Positions 1 to 12,331 of a stretch of 64,000 nucleotides of DNA are shown one piece after another. Below the pieces are notes generated by a model that saw only the letters and a program-made list of their open reading frames with translations, searched no databases and was not told the DNA's origin. Location of the stretch: the NCBI RefSeq assembly GCF_000204055.1, contig NW_006768766.1, positions 3,172,275-3,236,274 on the forward strand. Direction: 5' to 3'. The stretch is from Melampsora larici-populina 98AG31. Taxonomy: Eukaryota > Basidiomycota > Pucciniomycetes > Pucciniales > Melampsoraceae. Position 1 is the stretch's first letter. Every line of letters starts with the position of its first letter. The position numbers were made by a program, and so were the translations under genes.

Positions 1-161
1 ATTGATGTATGGTTACGCTTGCATTGTTATACAAATACCAAGTCATGTAACACCTATGAAAGGAATGATAATTGCTTTAGACGTGTGATTCCCAGATGTT
101 AATTCTGGGAATCAGGTTAGATGAGCATTACCCTGGGGAACACGCAGTGACAAGACCAAAG

Positions 162-580
162 GACTTTAGTGAACAATCTCTGCAGTGAGTGTAGAAGATC
201 ATGAATATCAAAGAATATTTAAGCCAAATTGCAACATGTTCATTGTGTTTGATAACTTTATCCACGTGGACAAGGTGCAAACTGGTCTCAACAACAAGAT
301 TAGGGGGAGATATGTTGTCAAAACCTCTACAACCAATATCATGCAAAATGTAGCACAGAAATCACACAAACCCAACAAGGACTTTAGTGAACAATCTCTG
401 CAGTGAGTGTAGAAGATCATGAATAACAAAGAATCATTAAGCCAAATTGCAACATGTTCATTGTGATTGATATATTTATCCAGGTGGACAAGGTGCATAC
501 TGGTCTTAACAACATGAGTAGGGGGATATTTGTTGTCAAACCCTCTACAACCAATATCATGCAAAATGTAGCACAGAAAT
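162..580. repeat. 218-bp tandem duplication
   Basis: Two imperfect head-to-tail copies with a 218-bp period: the same landmarks recur at 162 and 380, 231 and 449, and 331 and 549. The second copy runs directly into the 177-bp satellite. Short open frames here are repeat-borne and not supported as genes. Confidence 0.8.
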
Positions 581-1412
581 CACACAAACACAATGATGAT
601 GATGAGATTTGGGCAAATGCTCCTTTGTTAAACATGCTTTGTCACATGCTGGACATTTTCCATTAATGACTTTTTTCCATATCTCTCCATCTTCACATTG
701 CAAAAGCTAGGTGATTCTCAAAATGTGTACTTTTTTATGCCGCCCAGGTACAAATATTACACAAACACAATGATGATGATGAGATTTGGGCAAATGCTCC
801 TTGGTTAAACATGCTTTGTCACATGCTGGACATTTTCCATTAATGACTTTTTTCCATATCTCTCCATCTTCACATTGTAAAAGCTAGGTGATTCTCAAAA
901 TGTGTACTTTTTTATGCCGCCCAGGTACAAATATTACACAAACACAATGATGATGATGAGATTTGGGCAAATGCTCCTTTGTTAAACATGCTTTGTCACA
1001 TGCTGGACATTTTCCATTATTGACTTTTTTCCATATCTCTCCATCTTCACATTGTAAAAGCTAGGTGATTCTCAAAATGTGTACTTTTTTATGCCGCCCA
1101 GGTACAAAAATCACACAAACACAATGATGATGATGTGATTGGGGCAAATGCTCTTTTGTTAAACATGCTTTGTCACATGCTGGACATTTTCCATTGATGA
1201 CTTTTCTCCATATCTCTCCATCTTCACATTGTAAAAGCTAGGTGATTCTCAAAATGTGTACTTTTTTATGCCGCCCAGGTACAAAAATCACACAAACACA
1301 ATGATGATGATGTGATTGGGGCAAATGCTCTTTTGTTAAACATGCTTTGTCACATGCTGGACATTTTCCATTGATGACTTTTCTCCATAGCTCTCCAACT
1401 TCACATTGTAAA
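581..1412. repeat. 177-bp satellite array, five units
   Basis: A landmark (cacaatgatgatgatg) recurs at 589, 766, 943, 1120 and 1297, exactly 177 bp apart each time. Units are more than 90 percent alike by eye; the last two share variants (gtgattggggc, tctccat) that the first three lack, so the array has local subfamilies. Each unit carries tcacatgctggacattttcc and gccgcccaggtac. No coding potential is seen. The unit length is close to nucleosome repeat length. Confidence 0.85.
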
Positions 1413-1523
1413 TGCAATGTTAAATTAAAACTGGCCTACAATTCTTGGTCAGATTACACGTGTAAGTTACCGAAAAAGACGATATTACACGTGCATTTCA
1501 CATAGTGATATCCAACTCTCAGC

Positions 1524-1573
1524 AATTCCAGTTGAGTGAGGTGTCCATCCACAAACCTCACTCAACTGGAATT
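1524..1573 (+). promoter_or_regulatory. 19-bp perfect inverted repeat upstream of the KDZ gene
   Basis: Bases 1524-1542 are the exact reverse complement of 1555-1573, with a 12-nt loop, about 70 bp before the KDZ start codon. Two CACGTG palindromes lie just upstream (1457-1462 and 1488-1493). It could be a 5'-leader hairpin or a transposase-binding site; the role is not known. Confidence 0.6.
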
Positions 1574-1642
1574 CCCAATTTAAGACCGCCGGTTATCTCA
1601 GAAATCACCGTTCTCAGACTTCAGCGCTACGCCAGTGCCATC

Positions 1643-4600
1643 ATGCCAAAATTTGAAGGCCGACACCAACCTTTCCGTCCCCAAAGACCATACTGGGCTC
1701 AGACGGGAAAAACCGATCTACAGAAAAAACATTTTGAAAAGATGAAAAAGGCGGTCATCACGCGGAACCAGCAGGCGGCTTCAACATCCAACATTAATCG
1801 TGAACCTGGTAATGATCTGGAGGGCAACCATCTATACGGACCTATGGTTGATCAGCAAGACGAAGAACCGCATGACAATGACCGACCTGAGTTCATTGAC
1901 GAAATTATTGAAGAACGACTGGAAAAAGAAAGACAAGCGCGAGATCTTCGACTGGCCCAGGCAGCCAAAGAAATGTTTGGTGCTTATCTTGCCTGTGCTT
2001 TGAAGACGAATGATTGGGGAAATCCGGCGACGTGGGACTTTGATCACAAGCCGATATGCCAATGTCAGGGCGGTCTATTGCGCGACAGAGAGGTTGATTT
2101 GGTTGACATATTTGGTAAGTATATCCAGACCTCCAAATGATCCATTTCAGCTCAGCAAAGTAATGATTCTTGTTCATTAATGAAGCCCGTTGTAAGGCTC
2201 GCATCCGGTTTTGTGGATGTCAGGAAAACGATCAGACTCGGCTCATTCTCATGGGATACATCGGTGGTTCCCCTATATATCCTCAGACCGCCTTCTCCAT
2301 CCGCCTTTTGAGGTTCTACCATATATTATGGAAGTTCTGTACTATCCGAATCGGCCCATTTGTTCGCGCCCTTGACAAATTCCTGGATGCGTTCAGTGCC
2401 CTGATTCTTACTAAGAATCAACAGGTAAGATCAATGACTCGATTGGTATGGAAGGTGGCAAGCTAACATGCTGTTAATGTAGCCTCGCAGATGGCACACC
2501 CCGATGTACTGGGCGGTTGATGCCTATCGTGAAATGCTCACCATGACCAAATCTGTCTTGGATGCAGCACTCAACCTCACGCCTCTGGACAAGGTCGCCG
2601 TCAATTGTCCACGCTGTTTTGGCCCACCTCTCCAGGATGAGGACGAGGGGGATCCATTGGAACCCGACATAGTGGTCTGTATGGATGGAAACTTTCAGCA
2701 TCGCCGTCATAAAGCGGCCGGGACCAAATCTGCAAAAAAACCTACCAAGATGCCTCCCCTTTTCCTTCCGGATGATAAAGTCAACCAGATGTGTGCACGA
2801 CTGGCAGGAGTACCTGAAAATGACTTTGTAAGTCGCTTTTGTGGCCACTAAGGGTTAAACTACAGGTAGCTGACATGGCCTTTACTTGAAACTCGTGTGT
2901 AGCAAGCTTGCGCCGTTCAACATACGGCAGCCAACAATACTCGTGGTAAAGGTCATTGGGGAGGCTGTGATGAAACTGGCCTTATGGGGATGGTATGCCG
3001 TCATGACCATTCTCTGCGATTCGCTGATATTGTGCAAAGCGGTGAGAAGTGAGTCGTCCTAATCAATTTTGAATGATTCTATGGATCTTAAAGAATAGGT
3101 CGCCGTTCCAAACCAATCTTTCAGGCTTCACTACAGCTACTCTTTGATCGAGTGGATTCTAAACTTGACGCGCAATCATGGAGAGATACCTAGAAGAATA
3201 GGTATCTTGTACGACATTGGCTGTACAATGCAAGCCGGAATCGAAAAAGTGAGTGTTTGGTTCTACCTTTCAGATTGTTTTACTGAGGTCAATGTCTGTA
3301 ATGTTTGAAGCGTGGAATGTTTGAAGAGGATCGGCTAGGTGGTCGAATCCGATTTGGCACAAGCGTATTCCACGCGTATGTGCATAGGTGGTCTTGCCAG
3401 CTGCGCTGGAATCCTAGGCTCAACGTAGGATGGGGCCTCTCAGATGGCGAAGGAAGTGAGAGGGTGTGGTCCGGCCTCAGTCCTCTTGTGGCCCCACTGA
3501 GATATGCGACCCCACAACACCGGGTCAATGCGATAGATTTTCGGTCATCACATGCTAATGCTCAGCTTCGGCATGAAGCCGGTACGTTGGTTATCCAATT
3601 GTTATTATTATCAACTTATCCGAAATATGCAACTTAATGACAGAGATTGTCTTATTAAAGTGAAACATCTGCGGCGAAAGAAGACAGAGGCCAGGAAGCG
3701 CCTTGAGGAAGCCGAAGCTACACTCAGGACGCTATCATTACCAGGTGATGGGTGCCCTGGCCGCGACGCGGCCTATTTTTTGGGCCAGTGGATGGCCCAA
3801 CGAGCTCGTCAGCTGGACGTCATTGAGGAAACTAATAAGGAGAAACGGGATAAGATCAGCGTTTTACTGACGTTGGAGGAAGGACTTCACATTGCTCTGT
3901 AAGTTGGGCTTTGCCAGTTATTACAATAATTTCTGCTTATATTTATGAAATAATGTCACGAAGCGCCCAACTAGAGACATTGCAAAAGAAACGAAGACAA
4001 GCACGAACTCAAGGTGAGCGCAATGAGCTGCTAGCTCTCCCAGGAACGGTAGTTAATTTCGAAGAACGCATCGAAATAATTGCAAACGAACTTGGGGGAA
4101 ATGAATATTGAGATATGTTGGGTGTCAATTGTACGTCGTGCTTGTGGGCTATTATCAGTGTAACTTAGGATGATGAGATGTTGATTGCGGTTTTGATTGG
4201 CAGCCCAACAAACCACTGCGATCCTAGCAATATCTGTTGCACGGGCAAAGATGTATGAAGCTAGAGTTGGCGTGATCGAAGCGCGACTACGACGGCATCG
4301 CAACACAGGTGGGTGATTGATATGATCTATAGGATCATAAAATTTCACACTGATACCTGTTACTCTTTTCGTACAATCCAGGTACCAGACAGCAACAGCA
4401 CATGGTGAAGGTTTGCAGCAATCGAGCAAAAGACCTCCGCAATAAGTACAACACGTATAGTCGTCGGGTTCAAAAATACCATACCAATTACCGCACACGT
4501 CCACGCGTGGAGCTGCCGGACTTTGAAACAGTTGAGGCCATGGATGTTGATGATCCATTTTGGAATCGAGGAGAGAATGAAGTAGAACCGGGGAATGAGC

Positions 4601-5141
4601 CGGAAGCAGAGCGAAACAGGCGAGGTATCGATGCCTACTTGGCCCGGAGGGGAGCTCTAGAGGAGCTGCGTCGAATTGCGCGTGAAAGTCGCCATATGAT
4701 GGGGTGGGCAATAGAGTATCACCGCCGCATCAAGTCATTGAAGAGTGCTTTAGAACAAGGAATTACACCCTTTATATCAGAATCGGTTGTGATTGATGAC
4801 TACTTTAATCACTGATACCTTGGATCTTTGCAGTGGAAGATTCCACAGAAAAGACTAGGTTGTCAGCGCTTTACAAGATTGTAGCTGAAAGGACCTGCAA
4901 GTTGTGGAAGAACTGGGGGGAATTGAATGATGAGGTGGTAGATACTCGCCAGTATCTACCAGGCTGCATTGATTTAGCACTGCAACATGGGTGGAGAACG
5001 GTTTTCGCCTGGGTAAATGAAGAGTGGTTAAAATTGAAGCGCCCAGTTGTAGCCGAGGAGCCGGACCCCTATGAGTATGAGGAAGACAATTTTTACAATC
5101 AACGGTATGACATGAATGGAAATGAGATATTAAGAGATTAG
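1643..5141 (+). CDS. KDZ-family transposase (CxC1-like cysteine cluster), about 11 exons, one in-frame TGA
   Basis: KDZ (Kyakuja-Dileera-Zisupton) transposases are DDE-type enzymes of basidiomycete DNA transposons. The start ATG at 1643 opens MPKFEGRHQPF; the frame is also open upstream but has no earlier ATG. In order: a cysteine cluster (CQCQ, then CKARIRFCGCQ), CPRCFGP, VCMDGNFQHRRH, CDETGLMGMVCRHD, YDIGC, then FHAYVHRWSCQLRWNPR and GWGLSDGEG. The C-terminal half is coiled-coil-like and acidic at the end. Exons that splice in phase: 1643-2114, 2186-2424, 2483-2827, 2903-3048, 3125-3248, 3311-3581, 3646-3898, 3964-4130, 4204-4308, then from 4382. The junction into the last exon (around 4800-4834) does not resolve in phase. 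A TGA at 4109-4111 interrupts exon 8 and is one C-to-T step from CGA. Terminal inverted repeats were not found. Confidence 0.85.
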
Positions 5142-5442
5142 GAACATCTCCGAAGTTGAAATATTTTACGAAAAGTGTCATTTGACTTCTCATGAATCAT
5201 GTATAAGTTTCAATCGCAGAATATTTATTCACTTGTTGTATTGTAACATTGTAAATGAAAATTCCTTCGATTTTTTTTGCATTGTGTGTTTTTCAAATGA
5301 TGATATCACCTTCATCGATGGATGATTGATTTTTACGATGATGTAGAAATCCACAGAGCTAGGTTTTGCATTACAATTTTTACAAGGGGGAAATGTGACG
5401 GGCAAATTACAACATTCATGAGATACATACTATACAAGTGAG
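5142..5442. other. Gap between convergent KDZ and FAR1-OTU genes
   Basis: AT-rich 3'-flanking DNA of two genes that converge. No open frame, terminal inverted repeat or structured element is evident. Confidence 0.5.
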
Positions 5443-8149
5443 CTAATCTGAATCTGAAATTTCCAAAGGTTCATGGGGCTCATACAACCATGGGTATTCT
5501 GCGACAAACAAGGGGCGGATGCATTGGGTATACCTCATGAATTGAGTATCATACCTAGAATCCCATTCGGCCGCGTCCAACGAGGCAAGTTCGTACCATT
5601 CTTGCCATGGTTTAGGAATAGGGACAGACTGAGAGGAGATGAGAGAGAGGGACAAGAAATGAGAACCTTCGTGATCGTAACAGAGAAAAATGGGAGGAGT
5701 TTGAGTCGGTCGACCATACAGAGGCAGTGCTGAAAAATTAGAATTATTGCCTTTACTGTATACACAGAAAAGCCGCTGATATGTGGTGGCGATTATATAT
5801 AACATCTGAGCGGAATCGAGCCAGAGTTTAGGGGTGTCCAACACCTTTTCCCTTTGTGTTCTGATGACGGAAATGTGCTCAGCTACCCCACCATCCCCAC
5901 GCTTTCGCGCTTGGAAATGTGACTCATAGAAATCAATTTTTGACTCAAGCTCAGTGATCAGTTCTTCGCGTACCAACGTCCATTCATCTTCAGCTCGCCC
6001 TAGACTTATGGCAATTGCACGGTATCCACAGTGGCCATCACCAAGTGGGTCAGACACCGACTGTACGTATTCAAGCAGCCAATGAGGCACACGATTGTCC
6101 TGGATGATTTCCTAGATGATTGAAAAGTCGCATCAAAAATCTTCTTGAGGTAATACAGGAAGCTTGACATGGGACACGTACACACATTTTTAGAGGGGTG
6201 GTTACGTGTGGAACGTCGAGCACCATTGATTGAGACGGGTTGGACCTCTTGGTGCCTAGTGGACCTTCGAAGGTTCTCTTTAACCAAAGTGGACGCGGTT
6301 AAAGTATGCGGTCTTGGCTTCTTCTTGTTCTGAGTGAATGATGTGAGTGCCAATGTTTGTAAGCCACCACCAGCGGTAATCACGATGGAAATTCAAGAAT
6401 CAATCCAAAGTAGACTTACTTTTGACGGTGGTTGTGGTGCTGGTCCCGCGGAAATTGGAATTTTTCCATCTTGTGTTACTTCATTGTTGTGAGGGACGTG
6501 TGAAGCACATGGTAACAAAGCCTCGATTTGAAAGCTTCCATCCCCTTCATCCCCTTCATCTCCATTAACTGGTGTGGGTGATCGCTGCGGTACAATGTCT
6601 GGCGAAATATTATGTAGAGTCGACTGTATATTGTTGACTCTACATAAGAGCTGATGAGGATCTTTGGTTAGAAGTCGAATGAACATGGCTAAATGGATGG
6701 GACTCATAGCTCACCTCGTGCGATGAGTTCGCTTTGGGCGATGAGTTTGTTGGATAGAGGGTAGGCGAAGGCTAGGCAGAGAGATGAGGAAGAATGTGAT
6801 TGATTTAGTCCATGAGTTGATAAGCGGAAACCTCAACTTTGGTAGCATTTGGTGGAGACTACTTACCAAACTGTCTTCTACAGGCTCGGAATCATAATCT
6901 ACAGGCTCAGAATCATAATCGACCAATCGTTCTTGGTGATGCGAGCAGTCTTTTGGTGCCTTCGGGATTCCTATTTCAATTGTAGGATTTGACACAGATA
7001 GTACTCGATGTGGAGGTGACGCGATGGTGATTGACATTGGTTTGACTGGTTGTGATGGGGGTTCAAGGTAACAAGTCCTGGTAGATCGCATATCTGGGGC
7101 CTCAGGCGTAAGTGTAGCAGGTGGTGATGATCGAGCCTGAGGTTGAGATGTAGGGGAGGGCTCGGAGAGGTCAGTTACGCTGTTAATTGTTGAAACTGGC
7201 TTCGGAGGGTGAGCAGGCAAGGTGGGTGCCTTGTGTTTTGGGGTGCGCTTTCATTTCTTCTTCATAGCACAGTCTGTGGCGAGAGAAAGATCTGTGTTCT
7301 ATAGAATAACATATAGGATATAGGATAAGATCAGGTTGATCACACTAGATATATAGGAAGTGCTTACGGCTTTTGGTGATGTGTTGTGAGCGTGCGAGGA
7401 TTGTATGGCCACGTTGGGTGGTAATTTTTCACTGACAACAGTATCGAATGTTTGATTGAGCGTATGAGGTGGAAAGGGTGTATGATACTTGGCTATGACT
7501 TGTTCAATCTCGGCAAGAGCTTGGAGACGATGTGCATTTGAAAGCTGCGACAGCTTGTTCAATATCTGGAGGAGGAGGGTCAGCCGAGCTATGGGGGAGC
7601 GAAGAAAAAGGTAAGAGTATGATCTCACCACAGCCGAACGTTCTTTGATGACTGATAAGCCTTCTGTGGAGTTCTGATTGTCTGGCTGTAAAGGTTGTAC
7701 ATGTCAGTGAGTGATGCCGTTTGGAGATGGTTGCTCCTTCTTACCTCAGATCCTATCGGCCCATGGTTATGATTGGGGTTCTTGATGTGAATGACCCAGC
7801 TGCCAACGGGTGGGAGATTTGTGGATGTATCAGAAATGGTTTCTTGAAGGTGAATTGGAATATTAGGTGCAACAATCTTGTATATAGTGAAGGCAAAAGG
7901 GCAATCGGTTTTGCGGGAATACGAAGTGATTGAAGGTTTTTGGCCTGATCAATGGCACTCATACCGGATGCTGGTGTTGGACGTTTTGTGATCTGAGGAT
8001 CGTATTACAACTTTGTATCCATTTGCAGCCGCATGCTCCTTGAGTTTGCTTTTCATTTCGTCTAGTGAGGTTGCGATAAGGTCAAGTGGTGGTGGCTGAA
8101 GAGTGGCGAGGTTGCTGGAAGTGTTGATCGTGGAGGTTGTAGAAGTCAT
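5443..8149 (-). CDS. FAR1-type DNA-binding domain plus OTU cysteine protease protein, eight exons, one in-frame TGA
   Basis: Model of eight exons: 8149-7745, 7685-7629, 7565-7368, 7247-6867, 6771-6715, 6650-6420, 6329-6186, 6111-5443. Every one is a multiple of three, giving about 713 codons. The N-terminus resembles a FAR1/WRKY-GCM1 zinc-binding domain: YEC, then KTDCPFAFTIYK, SWVIHIKNPNHNHGP. The middle is Ser/Pro-rich, with a tandem VDYDSEP repeat and basic NKKKPRPH. The last exon holds an OTU fold: DPLGDGHCGYRAIA carries the catalytic Asp/Cys and GSHFLSL the likely catalytic His. OTU enzymes cleave ubiquitin-type conjugates; FAR1 domains derive from MULE transposases. A TGA at 7949-7951 falls where the family usually has Arg. 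The acceptor of exon 4 follows a purine-rich tract and is the least certain. It may be transposon-derived or domesticated; neighbours are transposons. Confidence 0.75.
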
Positions 8150-8387
8150 GGAGGTTATGTTGTTGTGTGGGGTGTTTGGGTATTGTGGAAGGTATGTAGT
8201 AGACGATATGATTGTGTTGGTGTTGGTATGAGTATGGCTTGATTGGTGGTTGGTGGGATCGATCGAAGAAATTTGGGAATAGTTCTCGGAAGGGTGGTGG
8301 GGTTAGGGATAACTGGGCTGATTAGGTTAGTTGCGTGTCGCAAGTGGTGTGATGTTAAGTGAATGGGGTGACTAAGATATGGTTAGG

Positions 8388-8650
8388 GTAGGTTTTAGCA
8401 AGTCTGGTGGGGAAAGGGTAAGAGTGGTGGACCGGGTAATATACGTGTGTTAGTGTAGGGTGGTGCAGTCCTAGTAGGCTGGTGGGGTTGGTGTGTAGTG
8501 TGTGAGATGAGTTTGGTGGTGAGTAGGTTTTGGCGAGACTGGTGGGGAAAAGGTTATAAGAGTGGTGGACCTTGTAAGATGGGTGTGTTAGTCTGTGTAG
8601 GGTGGTGGAGTCTTACTAAGCTGGTGGGACTGGTGTGTAGTGTACAGGAT
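8388..8650. repeat. 135-bp imperfect duplication, GGTG-rich
   Basis: Two copies offset by 135 bp (landmark gtaggtttt at 8388 and 8523), each with ctggtggggaaa, gtggtggacc and gtagggtggtg. It lies upstream of the FAR1-OTU gene, whose template strand is here rich in G and T. No gene is seen between 8150 and 8928. Confidence 0.6.
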
Positions 8651-8928
8651 TGATTTGAAGTGTGGTGTGGTTTGGGGCTGATAAGGTGGGAGATTTTGTG
8701 AGCTGGTGTGATGTTACAACACGGGTGTGGTGTGTTTTTGACTATGCGCAGCTGGTCATCGTCTCCTTAGGGAGAAAATTGGACTTAGCCAAATTTTCTA
8801 CCCCCCAAGAAGCTTCTCAGGATGTTGTTTCATCTTAGCAGAGGATGTCGAATGACATTGGGTCATACTGACGTCTGTATGGCCCTATAGTATAGGGTAC
8901 ATATGTACATGTACAGGTGAATACTCGT

Positions 8929-11205
8929 CATAGAATGTTCCAAAAGGGGAAATTCCCCAAGAATCATCGACTTTACCAATGGAGGCGGTGGGGCTTGAAT
9001 ACCCATTGCTTGAAGTCCAGCATTAACCACCAAAGCTATTTTGTGACCAGCACATCGAACTCGGTCAGTAGACTCATCAAACTCAAATTCTTCATTGTTG
9101 TCATTTGCGATTTTCGACAGTTGTGATTGCATCGCTCGAGCACATGTATCGTTATTGCCACCTGAATCGTGAGTCTGTGAGACCATGTGAGATCCATAAT
9201 ATCGTTATGTCAGCCAGGTTTGTTGAGAATATATATATAAAGATTACTTATCTTGGAGTGCAGCTTGTGCTTGACAAGTACGTTGATTAGTGGCTCAGCC
9301 AACCATTCCCCCTTATGATGCCAAGCAATCATTTTCATTGACAGATGCCGGGTCACATACTTCCATTTCGAATTGATGTATGTGACAGAAGCTGATATAA
9401 ATCCGTATCGATTTTGAGGCGAGGTCCAGGCATCATGAATGAGCCCAAACTTCGAAGTGTTTGCCTAGAATAGAAAAAACATAAGGCTCAGATCGAATTG
9501 AAAACCAAGGAAGTCAAAGTGATTCAAAGTGATTAGTTTACTTACTTGGAGTTCCTGTATAACTGTCGATCTAAGCCCAAGATACATCTTGTGAGCAAAC
9601 GATGCTACCCAAGTACGACCATAGAGTTGAGCCATTGGGTTTGCGTATCGAAAAGCAGCACGAAGGGCTGCATCTTCAATTCGTAACCAAGGTTGAGAAG
9701 TCCGCACAACCCACATTCCAATCATCTGATTTAAAATTGAATTAGAAAATGCGGTAGACTTTGGAAAATAAGATTCGATCGCAGATTGAGTCATGGCGGC
9801 TTGATTTGCTTGTCTTTGTTGAGCCCGTTCTTCTGCAATTGTAATGGGAAGACGACAACCGGCTGCTTTTGCTGCTTCCCGTTCGGTGCACCCAGGTTTA
9901 CCAGACTTCCCTTCCTGAGTGGAGCCATCTCGATGAGCTAAGAGATTAGAGCCTGAACCTCCACCACCACGAACTAATCAATCACACCACTTGCATGGGA
10001 ATGAATTCCAGGGGCCATCATTAGGCTGAAAGTAAAAGAACATTAGCATGGAAAATGTATGTAGACGATGAGAGTATTAGAGATAGTTATCTTACATCTT
10101 TACCTCCTTGCTTCGGAGGATGGTAATAGTCCTTGATGGGATCATAAAGCTTCTTGTCCTCGCGGTCGATTTTTGATTTGACTTTAGAGTGTTCATCTTC
10201 TGAGTCTTGCGTGAAATCCACCACGATCTTTTTGTGTTTTGAAGTGCACGGTGAGCTTTGTGACTGTCACACAAAACAAAGACATTAGTCAGAAAATGAT
10301 TGACTTGACAATCCGAGAAAAGGAAATGTTTAACATACCTGATTCTCAGGTTGATAATCTTTCAGTGTAACCATCGACCTCTTGGTTGATTTCGAAGTGC
10401 TAGAAGGTTTTGTTGATTTTGTCAAATGACGCTTTGCAGGTTTTGCTCGAGGTCTTACTGACACCTTTGCCTTCTTTTGAACTAGAAGTGCAACTGATGC
10501 ATCTGAATCTGGCTGGTCTTTGTAGTCAGCCTCGGACTCGTCGTCGTGAACACGCTTATTTTTCGCTTTGTTGAGGTCTTGATTATTGACTGGAAGTACT
10601 GATTGTTCAGAGTCAGACCCCTTTTCAACGTGCGACTGGACTGATCTTCGAGAGTCTGAGGGAGTTGGAACCATTGAACGAGATGGGACACGGACTGATG
10701 TAGTTCGATTGCTTCGACGTGGAATAGCAGATGTACGTGGAGGCGATGATGCTGGAAGCCGAGAAGAACTTATTTGACGGGAAATTGGTGACATAATCAC
10801 GGAGTCAGACTTTCAAAAGAGAAAATATGAAGGGAATACGAGTGAAAATAAGGAATGAGGAAGATAGGAATCGGGAAATGAGGAAAACGATACGTGAGAG
10901 TGAGATGTCTATTAGTATTACTATCAGTTAACCCGTATAGTACTAGTAGTGAAAAAGATGAATGAAAAAGCACGCACATCATCGTTTTTTGCGTCAGATG
11001 CCATAACTGTCTGATTGGTCACGTAAGGAGCTAAGAAAGAGGGCCAAGTGATCATGGTGGAATCGTTTTGAAGGATTAAGCCTGGGAAAAGAAATTGGGA
11101 AAGTGTTGAACTTGAAGTTGAAGGAGTAAGTGGAATCAAATCATCATGTTCTTCTTGTTGATATCGTGGAGGTCCGGTCGGCATGTGAAAGCGATATTTG
11201 GCCAT
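8929..11205 (-). pseudogene. hAT-family transposase, 3'-truncated, with one stop and a lost splice donor
   Basis: Exons, all phase 0: 11205-10978, 10809-10339, 10263-10096, 10025-9546, 9464-9252, 9174-8929. The N-terminal part is Ser- and Lys-rich. Exon 4 starts a BED-type zinc finger (FPCKWCD, then NLLAHRDG), followed by hAT core features: SYFPKSTAFSN, LNQMIGMWVV, then FGLIHDAWTSPQNRYGFI, HLSMKMIAWHHKGEWLAEPL, HDSGGNNDT, and RVRCAGHKIALVVNAGLQ. The TGA at 9978-9980 inside the BED finger is one C-to-T step from CGA. The donor after 9252 reads ATAAGT where phase demands GTAAGT. Homology stops at 8929, so the rest of the catalytic region and the C-terminal dimerisation domain are missing. Confidence 0.85.
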
Positions 11206-11239
11206 ATGAGTCTGATCTGACTGTGACTCGTGGATATAG

Positions 11240-11547
11240 TAAGTATAACTTTAACTTATAAGTTGGGAATTGAATTGCTGAGAATCGATGTCGGTCAGCC
11301 TTTGTATCAATCGATACTGTCAAAATACTGACAGTTACTCAATACTGCCGGGCGGAGATATCAGTAAAGTATTGGGTCTTCCGGTACTTTACTTGATACC
11401 GTATTGAAAACCACGATACTACTTCCCAGGGTTGAGAGTACCGTATCGCCCGGCCCGATACTAGTACCACAGTTACTATACTGTAAAAAAAGTTACTATA
11501 CTGTTACTATACTAGAAAAAGTATAGTAACTGTGGCTGCGTTGTCTG
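11240..11547. repeat. Subterminal and terminal repeats of the hAT element
   Basis: Dense short repeats of tactgt/acagta and gatacc type lead to gtaactgtggctgcgttgt at 11526-11544, which matches the end of the hAT-type MITE at 50,945 (gtaattgtggcagtgttg). It marks the 5' end of the hAT element; the other end is deleted, so no target duplication can be read. Confidence 0.55.
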
Positions 11548-12331
11548 AGGACCCCAAGCACAGTTTTCCTGTCCTTGCTATCTAAATTACTTCAATCATG
11601 CCTTGTACTGGCCAAAGGCAAGAAATTTCTGTGGAGTAAAAAATATAATTTGCCTGGCCACACCTAGTTTTGAGAAGAGCCAAATTCAACTATGTACCAA
11701 AACATATGTAAATCACTTTGAGTACCCTAATAGTTTTTCATCTTCTGCTGTTGTGGTGATCAATTTATATCACAAAGCAAGAAAATTCAAAAATTTCATT
11801 ACATTGTTTATCAATATCAAGCTTTAGCACAAGAGTTCTTTGATTACTGATTTTTTATCATTAGTTAAAGGTTTTGAAAGTTCTTTATCTTGTGTTATTC
11901 CATGATATATTATCAAGATCCTTTGATATATACATCAAGATCATCAAAATTTATTTATTCAAAGGTAATCAAGAAGAAAACTCAATTTGTAGAAGCATAT
12001 GGCATTTCAAAAACATAGGTAAAATGTTGTTGGACATGGTTTGTAGGTTATGAAAACAAGGTTTAAGGGGTTGATAAAGTTGTATTGGTAGGATTAAATA
12101 TTATGTTTATCAGTAACAACTTTAGTTGGAAGAGTTGATTATCAAAGATTGAAAGAATGAAGGAGAGAAAGACTTACAAAAACTTACAAAAAGTGGTAAA
12201 CACGTGTTTCACGGGTGCATTAGATATGAAGTGGTGTGATCAGTAAAGAATCCATTTTACATAAAGTGTGTTACAATATAGGTGCACTTATGTGACCTAA
12301 TTTGCAGAATCTCATACATAAGAGAAGCTGA
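11548..12331. other. AT-rich DNA without a gene; possible end of the DIRS-like remnant
   Basis: No supported coding region. A 16-bp string at 11,753-11,768 (gtggtgatcaatttat) recurs at 24,009-24,024 in the same orientation, just outside the two ends of the split DIRS remnant, so both may belong to its terminal regions. The similarity beyond 16 bp is loose. Confidence 0.35.

Noticed and set aside
128..666. Several 70-118 codon open frames on both strands
   Set aside because: They lie in the 218-bp duplication and recur only because the DNA repeats; no motifs.
581..1412. CRISPR-like regular spacing
   Set aside because: Units are contiguous 177-bp satellites without unique spacers, and the genome is eukaryotic.
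1420..5440. Terminal inverted repeats of the KDZ element
   Set aside because: gtaagttaccg (1,463) and gtaatttgcccg (reverse of about 5,400-5,410) are only loosely similar; not enough to set ends.
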